Source of the DNA: Globisporangium splendens
Lineage: Eukaryota; Oomycota; Peronosporomycetes; Pythiales; Pythiaceae
Length of the DNA: 64,000 nt
Reading direction: 5' to 3'
Assembly (NCBI GenBank): GCA_006386115.1
Contig: VFIW01000102.1
Span: 62,001 to 126,000 of the forward strand
Shown: in pieces, positions 61,091 through 64,000 of the stretch
Numbering within the stretch: the first letter of the stretch is position 1
How the letters are laid out: each line of letters starts with the position of its first letter
Notes under the pieces: model-generated
Database searches by the model: none
Seen by the model: only the letters and a program-made list of their open reading frames with translations
Told to the model about the DNA's origin: nothing
Position numbers and translations under genes: made by a program

Positions 61091-64000
61091 GAAAGAATGT
61101 ATATTTACCAATTAACGATCAAATAAAGAGGTTATCAGGTATAAAGAGGTTACCTCATTGTGACCATGTTGCGTCTCTTGGGTTTGGAGGGCCGTTCCCT
61201 ACGTGGGTGATGCCCTGGTAGCCTTGGGGAGGCTGGGTTCGCACAATGTCCTTTTTATGTGTAGTCACTACACGCTCTGGTTGGTGCCGGTGGGTCCCCC
61301 CGGACCACGTGTCGGCGCCTCTGGTGTCCCGGCTGTCGCACTGAATGTGCGTCGGGCCGGTCGTGTCGCTGGTGTCCCGGCTGTCGCACTGTATGCGCGT
61401 CGGGCCGGTCGTGTCGCTGGTGTCCCGGCTGTCGCACTGTATGCGCGTCGGGGTTGTCGTGTCGCTGGCGCCCCGGCTGTCGCACTGAATGCGCTTCGGG
61501 GTCGTCGGGTGGCTGTGGGGTCGCTTGTCGATCTGCCTGCGCGCGCCGGAGGCGTGGGCCTCCGTGCTTCTCCGTCTGTCCCCCCTCTGGTCGGAGCTGG
61601 TGCTGATCTGGGCCCTGCTGCTGTCCCGGCTATGCTCGTGGACAGTGTGGACCGTCTCACTTGCGTTCCGGTGCCGCTTGGTTGCCCGCGTTGAAGTTCC
61701 GGTGTCGGTCGCGTCGTTTCGGTCGCTGGAGCTCGGTGCACCGGAGCTCCACCTCGGAGCGTCGGGCGCCGGTGCCGGGGCTGGTTGGGTTGGTTCCGCA
61801 CGGGCGGGAGTCGGTGTTGGAGCTCGGGTTGTCGTCCTGGAGGTGCTGGATGCCGGTGATGGAGCGTCTGGTGTCGCTGCCGTTCGTCTGGTGCCGAGTT
61901 CGTGGCTGGCCGATCTCCCTGTTGTTGCTCCGGTGCCGGTGCCGTGATTCGCACGCGTCGTTTTCGCTGCTCCGGGGCTGGTGCCCGGGTGTCCGTGGGT
62001 TGGGGCCGGCGTTCTGGTGCTGGATCATGTTGGAGTTGAGCAGGACTGGCCTGGAGTCGTCGGTCTGGAGTCTGGATCTGGACTGGATCTGGATGCGTCG
62101 TCGTTTGCGTTTCCACACGTCGGGTTGGCCCTCGGTGTAGGGCGCAGTGGAGGTTCCAGATGCGGCGGCTCGCCTTGATCGCTTCGGTCGAGATGGTGGT
62201 GTTGAGCCGCCTGGCATCCTTCTTCAGGAGCCCGAGCTCCTCGGTGTATACCTTGAAGTTCCCAGGTAGCACCGAGCCGAGCGAGCCGTACACCAGTGCA
62301 GATAGGTGTACCGTCCATCCTTGCTGCATCAAATGCACCTTGATGGGTTGGTACTTCTCAATCTTGCGCTGGGCTGAGGCCGCTAGGCTGGAGAACTCGG
62401 GTCCGTCCTGCTGGTGGTCTTCGTAGGTGATCGCCAGGTCGGCGACCACCACCGTCTTGCTCCTGGTGTCGAAGAGCTGGAGGTCTGGCCGGAGCTGACC
62501 TGCCATACCTTCGACCGTCTCGTTGACTCGGAGTTGGAGTCGCTCCTGCGATCGGAGCACTCGGGGCTGGAGTGTGTCGGTAATCAGCTTCAACGCGGAG
62601 TCGTGGCGCTTGGTCACCGCGTCGCTGGTGCCGGGGCAGTGGTTCAGCACGTGGGCTAGTGTCTCCGTGCTCCGGCACTCAGCGTACCGGCATGTGGCGT
62701 TCGTACGCACCCTTTTCCGCTTGAGCACCGACCTGGTGTCCAGCTGATTGAGGCGCGCTTGGACTGCAAAGACATAGTCATTGTCCCACATGCCGGTGCC
62801 ACGCGTGAGGAATGAGCTCCCGGGACCGCCCTGAGCTCGCACCGTGCGTCCTTGGTCCGACATCTCCTTCCACCTGTTTAGGTGTGCATTCTTCATGTGG
62901 AGCTTGACCTGTCGGAGCACGGTGGTGTGCTCGAGCCAGTCCCTGGAGCTCGGGGTCTTCAATTGGAGCCACTGTCGCTCGCCGGAGCTGGGGTCGACGA
63001 CATCGGCTAGTCGGAGCTGGTGTGTGGCCAGGTGGCGCTGGATGTCTGTCCAGAGCGAGCCGATGTCGCCGTTCCTTCGCTTCCTGATGTTCGTGAGCGA
63101 TGAGTCCAGGTCGGAGTTGAGGAAGCGTTGGATGGCTTCCTCGGTGCGCTCCTTCCAGTACTCTTCATCCAGCCGGTAGCGCTTTCGTATGATCTGCGTG
63201 ATCTGCGTGCGCGCCACCGCCTGGATGGTGTGGTCTTTGGAGTGGAGCATCTGCCACCCATGAGCTATCTGCAGTGCTGCATGGAGCTCGGTGAGTGGCA
63301 GTAGCCCCAGGCCTCCATGGGATGTCGGTGCGTACATGAACGCTGTGGTGGCGGAGCTGGGTAGGCGGAGGAGGTGCCTCAGACCCTTGCTCAGTACGCG
63401 GTCGAAACCCTGGAGTTGGGAGTGCAGGGGCCTGAGATGGCGGAGCGCGTATTCTACCTGGGGGTAGATGTACGTCTTCACTGCCTTCAGGATCTGCCAT
63501 GGTGCCAAAGGTGAGCGGAGGAGTGCCACCACGTTCTTTTTCAACTCCCCCAGCTTTGGCACCAAGGCAAACCTGCGCTGGATGTGGTCAAAGCCATCCC
63601 CGATACCTAGGTATGCATAGCTGTCGCTGAGAGTGAGCCTGGGTATCGGGGTGCCGTCCAGATGCAGCTGGAGCTCGGTGTCGAGCTCAGGGTTCCCACG
63701 GGAGTTCGTGGTTACCGCCAGCAGAGCGCACTTGGACGGGTTGGCTCGCATCGTGGTCCATTTCAGGAAGCGTTCCACTAGTTGGTGCGCTGACCTGATG
63801 CCGCTCGCGGAGTCACTGAAGATCTTGATGTCGTCGGCGTACGCCGAGACACATGGTCTGAAGTTCTCCGCGAGCGGCACTCCCACGCCAGGTAGCTCCT
63901 GGAGCCCTCGGAGCAGCGGTATCAGGGCCGCAATGAAGAGGTACGGACTGAGCGGGCAACCCTGGTACACGCCGATCTCCTGGCGGATGGGGTCCGTGGG
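61091..64000 (-). mobile_element. U2-targeted non-LTR retrotransposon C (partial, runs off window)
   Basis: Near-identical to the 3' 2.7 kb of element B (few differences, for instance 61787 and 62102-62110 region) and in the same orientation. Its 3' untranslated region has a tandem copy of an 18-base stretch (GAGGTTATCAGGTATAAAGAGGTT, 61128-61151) that B lacks. The 3' end abuts U2 remnant 1 at the same U2 position as in A and B. Confidence 0.88.
61268..64000 (-). CDS. Element C polyprotein, C-terminal part
   Basis: Open frame from the window edge (entering in the RT at PTDPIRQEIG) to a stop at 61268, 910 codons. It holds YQGCPLSP, the YADD motif, the CCHC knuckle and the restriction-like endonuclease as in element B. 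The ending, after the SATAGTP repeats, is PTGTNQSV, probably the original C-terminus since the 3' motif shared with element A then lies outside the coding region. The 5' part is outside the window. Confidence 0.88.
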   Translation of the reverse strand, partial: PTDPIRQEIGVYQGCPLSPYLFIAALIPLLRGLQELPGVGVPLAENFRPCVSAYADDIKIFSDSASGIRSAHQLVERFLKWTTMRANPSKCALLAVTTNSRGNPELDTELQLHLDGTPIPRLTLSDSYAYLGIGDGFDHIQRRFALVPKLGELKKNVVALLRSPLAPWQILKAVKTYIYPQVEYALRHLRPLHSQLQGFDRVLSKGLRHLLRLPSSATTAFMYAPTSHGGLGLLPLTELHAALQIAHGWQMLHSKDHTIQAVARTQITQIIRKRYRLDEEYWKERTEEAIQRFLNSDLDSSLTNIRKRRNGDIGSLWTDIQRHLATHQLRLADVVDPSSGERQWLQLKTPSSRDWLEHTTVLRQVKLHMKNAHLNRWKEMSDQGRTVRAQGGPGSSFLTRGTGMWDNDYVFAVQARLNQLDTRSVLKRKRVRTNATCRYAECRSTETLAHVLNHCPGTSDAVTKRHDSALKLITDTLQPRVLRSQERLQLRVNETVEGMAGQLRPDLQLFDTRSKTVVVADLAITYEDHQQDGPEFSSLAASAQRKIEKYQPIKVHLMQQGWTVHLSALVYGSLGSVLPGNFKVYTEELGLLKKDARRLNTTISTEAIKASRRIWNLHCALHRGPTRRVETQTTTHPDPVQIQTPDRRLQASPAQLQHDPAPERRPQPTDTRAPAPEQRKRRVRITAPAPEQQQGDRPATNSAPDERQRHQTLHHRHPAPPGRQPELQHRLPPVRNQPNQPRHRRPTLRGGAPVHRAPATETTRPTPELQRGQPSGTGTQVRRSTLSTSIAGTAAGPRSAPAPTRGGTDGEARRPTPPARAGRSTSDPTATRRPRSAFSATAGAPATRQPRRAYSATAGTPATRPARRAYSATAGTPATRPARRTFSATAGTPEAPTRGPGGPTGTNQSV

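Noticed and set aside
1..64000. CRISPR array, rRNA genes, complete U2 gene
   Set aside because: No spaced direct repeats of the right kind, no rRNA sequence and no U2 5' end (GGCCTTTTGGCTAAGATC) on either strand as far as I can read.

Overview
The window is a piece of nuclear genome from an oomycete (Peronosporomycetes, stramenopiles). Grounds: short 55-85 bp GT-AG introns; intergenic starts resembling the oomycete initiator and flanking promoter element; tandem LRR receptor kinases of the TKL type with one intron per repeat; an indoleglycerol-phosphate synthase/phosphoribosylanthranilate isomerase fusion of the Phytophthora TRP1 kind; and U2-snRNA-targeted Utopia-type retrotransposons carrying an RNase H domain upstream of the reverse transcriptase, an arrangement I know from oomycetes. 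I cannot assign the genus.

Positions 1-41,000 are gene territory. In order: a RING/PX protein (+), a two-domain voltage-gated (TPC-like) channel (-), 3.5 kb without a clear gene, two tandem LRR receptor kinases with seven exons each (+), a dead fragment and three live copies of a secreted M14 carboxypeptidase (17.9-25.4 kb), a zinc-ribbon/coiled-coil protein (+), UreF (-), a bacterial-type TrmB with a possible organelle presequence (-), a cis-prenyltransferase (+), the SAGA adaptor Ada2 (+), TRP1 (+) and a secreted catalase-peroxidase (-). Exon boundaries were set by hand from splice sites, reading phase and comparison between paralogues.

Positions 43,480-64,000 are a nest of retroelements, all on the minus strand. 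Three non-LTR elements (A, B, C) with an R2-like layout lie head to tail. Their shared features are an N-terminal C2H2 finger, RT, a CCHC knuckle and a restriction-like endonuclease. Each is followed directly by the 3' three quarters of a U2 snRNA gene: stem-loops IIa and IIb, Sm site, stem-loops III and IV. The U2 5' portion is not found. B has an intact 2227-codon ORF with an RNase H domain; C is almost identical to B and runs off the window. A is a different family without RNase H, has one internal TGA, and was split by a 4792-bp Ty1/copia element with 266-bp LTRs and a GGCGG target duplication.

Functionally, the gene half mixes housekeeping genes (transcription adaptor, tryptophan and dolichol synthesis, tRNA modification, urease assembly) with genes facing outside the cell (receptor kinases, secreted peptidases, secreted peroxidase). 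The repeat half looks like part of a U2 locus overrun by a site-specific retrotransposon.
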